From: Clostridia bacterium
Lineage (GTDB): Bacteria; Bacillota; Clostridia; Oscillospirales; CAG-272
DNA: 64,000 nt
Assembly (NCBI GenBank): GCA_017503325.1
Contig: JAFVTI010000042.1
Coordinates: forward strand, 1 to 64,000
Direction: 5' to 3'
Shown: piece by piece, positions 62,129 to 64,000 of the stretch
How positions within the stretch are numbered: the stretch's first letter is position 1
How the letters are laid out: each line of letters begins with the position of its first letter
The notes under the pieces: model-generated
Databases searched by the model: none
What the model was told of the DNA's origin: nothing
What the model saw: only the letters and a program-made list of their open reading frames with translations
Made by a program: the position numbers and the translations under genes

Positions 62129-64000
62129 TTATTGTATCACGCCCGAGCGATAAGCCTCCAGCAAAAGCCCCAGATCCTCCATACGCTCAAGGATGTGCTT
62201 GCCGTCATCGGTATCGCGCACCAGCATACGGCGGCTCATCATCTCAAACACCACGTCGGTGGTGGCCAGAATGTCCTTGTTCTCGCGGATGGCCGCTACC
62301 CTGCCCTCAAACGAGCCGTGCGCCACCAGACGCAAGCCCTTGGAAGAAAAGATCAGCGTGTATCCCGCAATGCCCGTGGTATCGTGGTAGGCCTTGCAAA
62401 AGCCGCCGTCGATCAGCACGTATCTGCCGTTTGCCTTGATGGGGCTCTCGCCCGCACCCACACGTACCGGCACGTGGCCGTTGATCATATGCGATTCACT
62501 TTCGTTAAGGCCGAATTCATGCAGAATGCGGCAGACCGATTCGTAATCCTCGATCATGGTGTAGTACGGATTCTTGGGCTCACGCCAGGTCTCTCTGTCC
62601 GAGATAAAATACCGCTCAAAGGTGGTCATGCGTGCTCTGCCGAACAGAGGACTTTGCCTGCCGCACCACAGATAATACATGAAATCTCTTGCGTCGGCGT
62701 CATTTTCATAAAACGCGCGGCGTGCCATCTTGTCGCAATAATCCATATATCCCCTGCCCGACAGCATACCGCCCGTACCCGTGCGCACAAAGTCAAAGCT
62801 GCCGTCCTCCTTCATGGGAATACACCCATGGAACAGCAGATTTTTGTTAAAGACCTTGTAAAGGCTGCCGTGCTCGTACAAAAAGCGCACGTGCTTTTGC
62901 AGCAGCACGCTGTGACGGAACGCTTTACGCAGCGTGCGCATGATCTCAGACTCGGCCTCGGTCAGTTTGTAAGGATCGGACGGATCCACCGTGGGGAAAT
63001 TGCACTCGTTGAGCGCGTAGACCGCATCACCCAATCTGACCGTCTTGTTTTCATAGTCAATCTTGTCAAGCAGCATGCGGTCATTCATGCCGTACTCGGG
63101 ATGACGCGTGATCAGCTGTCCCTCTAACTTGAACATGATGATCGCGATGGCCTCGTGAGCGCGGGAGAGATTGTCCATGCGGTTTTTGACGTAGTACGCG
63201 TCGTCCGGATTGCGCGGCAAGAACCAGGTGCTGCCGCGATAGGTCTCCTGACCGTATTCGATCAGATCGCGCAGGCTGATGCCGTAGGCATTCTCGACCA
63301 TAGCCAACGTATTATACTGCAGCGCAAAGTTGAGCACCGTGGCAATGCAGACCTCGCTGCCCGCAGCCGCACCCATCCACACAATGTCGTGGTTGCCCCA
63401 TTGTACGTCCACGCGATGATGCGCGCAAAGCATTTCCATAATGCGGTCCGCGTGCGGTCCGCGGTCGTAAATATCGCCCACTACGTGCAAGCAATCTACC
63501 GCCATTCTCTTGATCAGGTGGCAAAGCGCCTCGATAAAGCCGTTTGCCTCACCCACCTCTATGATGGTGGAAATGATGTGCGTATAGTACGCCTGCTTAT
63601 CATGCTCCTCGCCCGAGGTGTGAAGCAGCTCGTCGACTACGTTGCGGTACGCATCGGGCAAGGCCTTGCGCACCTTGGAGCGCGTATATTTGGATGCCAC
63701 CGAGCGCGCCACGTCCACAAGGTGATACAGCGTTTTGCTGTACCACTCCACCGTGTTCTCACCGCGCAGGCGGTATTCCTCGATCTTCTCTGCAGGATAA
63801 TAGATCAGCGTGCAGAACTCGCGCTGCTCCTGCTCGCTCATGCTGCCCGCGAAAATATCGCGTACCTTTTCGCGCACGACGCCCGAGCAATTGTTGAGAA
63901 TATGCTCAAAAGCCTCGCTCTCGCCGTGCAGATCGCTCATGAAATGCTCGGTACCCTTGGGCAGGTTAGAAATGGCGTTGAGATTGACAATCTCCGCGCC
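62129..64000 (-). CDS. fbp: Class III fructose-1,6-bisphosphatase, 5' end outside window
   Basis: This gluconeogenic enzyme converts fructose 1,6-bisphosphate to fructose 6-phosphate. The frame stays open to the window end: codons 63941-64000 read AEIVNLNAISNLPKGTEHF just before an internal MSDLHGESEAFEHIL, as in Bacillus Fbp (about 670 residues). So the Met at 63940 is not the start, and 50 or so residues are missing. The metallophosphatase motifs are MSDLHGE, VVGDIYDRGPHADRI and QWGNHDIVWMGA. NLPKGTEHF continues upstream. It contributes to carbon-flux control together with HPrK. Confidence 0.95.
   Translation of the reverse strand, partial: GAEIVNLNAISNLPKGTEHFMSDLHGESEAFEHILNNCSGVVREKVRDIFAGSMSEQEQREFCTLIYYPAEKIEEYRLRGENTVEWYSKTLYHLVDVARSVASKYTRSKVRKALPDAYRNVVDELLHTSGEEHDKQAYYTHIISTIIEVGEANGFIEALCHLIKRMAVDCLHVVGDIYDRGPHADRIMEMLCAHHRVDVQWGNHDIVWMGAAAGSEVCIATVLNFALQYNTLAMVENAYGISLRDLIEYGQETYRGSTWFLPRNPDDAYYVKNRMDNLSRAHEAIAIIMFKLEGQLITRHPEYGMNDRMLLDKIDYENKTVRLGDAVYALNECNFPTVDPSDPYKLTEAESEIMRTLRKAFRHSVLLQKHVRFLYEHGSLYKVFNKNLLFHGCIPMKEDGSFDFVRTGTGGMLSGRGYMDYCDKMARRAFYENDADARDFMYYLWCGRQSPLFGRARMTTFERYFISDRETWREPKNPYYTMIEDYESVCRILHEFGLNESESHMINGHVPVRVGAGESPIKANGRYVLIDGGFCKAYHDTTGIAGYTLIFSSKGLRLVAHGSFEGRVAAIRENKDILATTDVVFEMMSRRMLVRDTDDGKHILERMEDLGLLLEAYRSGVIQ

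Noticed and set aside
63880..63940. The Met at 63940 as the start of fbp
   Set aside because: The frame continues to the window edge with family-conserved residues (NLPKGTEHF), so the true start lies outside.

Overview
The window is a chromosomal segment of a Gram-positive, low-to-mid GC Bacillota, most likely an uncultured gut-type Clostridia (Oscillospirales/Christensenellales-like). The evidence is HPr kinase, class III fructose-1,6-bisphosphatase, a CarD-family regulator, tandem DUF975 proteins, a SPOCS/LysM (DUF3794) protein, DUF6062, a TrmK-Nif3 pair, MnmM/YtqB, BspA-type leucine-rich repeats, strong AGGAGG ribosome sites and many near-consensus sigma-A promoters (TTGACA-17-TATAAT). No rRNA, tRNA, CRISPR array, prophage or intact insertion sequence was recognised.

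Layout. (1) 298-14529, minus: a seven-gene carbohydrate-uptake operon. In transcript order it has a 1251-aa modular solute-binding protein, a permease pair, an NHL-TPR-YIP1 membrane protein, a 1428-aa DUF5696 exoprotein and a second permease pair. It has no ATPase. It starts from a perfect promoter about 450 nt upstream of the first start codon. (2) 15604-23203: an RlmI-type methyltransferase (+) and a ROK sugar kinase (-), then a minus-strand run with a GH127 glycosidase, an SGNH-like hydrolase, a histidine phosphatase, a Thr/Glu-repeat lipoprotein and an alpha/beta hydrolase. (3) 23391-29953, minus: DUF1858, trmK, nif3, a metallophosphoesterase and rlmD, followed by four accessory genes including an AT-rich GIY-YIG protein. 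(4) 30190-35407, plus: a small coiled-coil protein, a DUF2079-like membrane protein, prfB and a bifunctional NAD(P)H-hydrate repair enzyme. (5) 35891-41459: a putative exported glycosidase-like protein, a PrsA-like lipoprotein, hprK, and a sugar isomerase/Gfo-Idh pair. A stop-to-stop array of small hairpins separates hprK from the isomerase. (6) 41666-51803, minus: a 1940-aa BspA-like lipoprotein, an 826-aa sugar-binding-like lipoprotein and a SPOCS/LysM protein. (7) 51988-60199: small DUF4190/DUF975 membrane proteins, a class C beta-lactamase-like hydrolase, then DUF6062, mnmM, VanY-type carboxypeptidase, GH3 and M32 peptidase genes, and CarD. (8) 60374-64000, minus: a CPA-type antiporter and fbp, whose 5' end lies beyond the window.

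Together the genes describe a saccharolytic, surface-active lifestyle: oligosaccharide capture and import, glycoside and peptidoglycan trimming, kinase entry into glycolysis, and catabolite control through HPrK. The strongest candidate for an undescribed system is the DUF5696/NHL-YIP1/double-permease operon. The most unusual non-coding element is the hairpin array at 39062-39377. Several families of dispersed palindromic repeats, including a MITE-like element at 35552-35767, fill the intergenic spaces.
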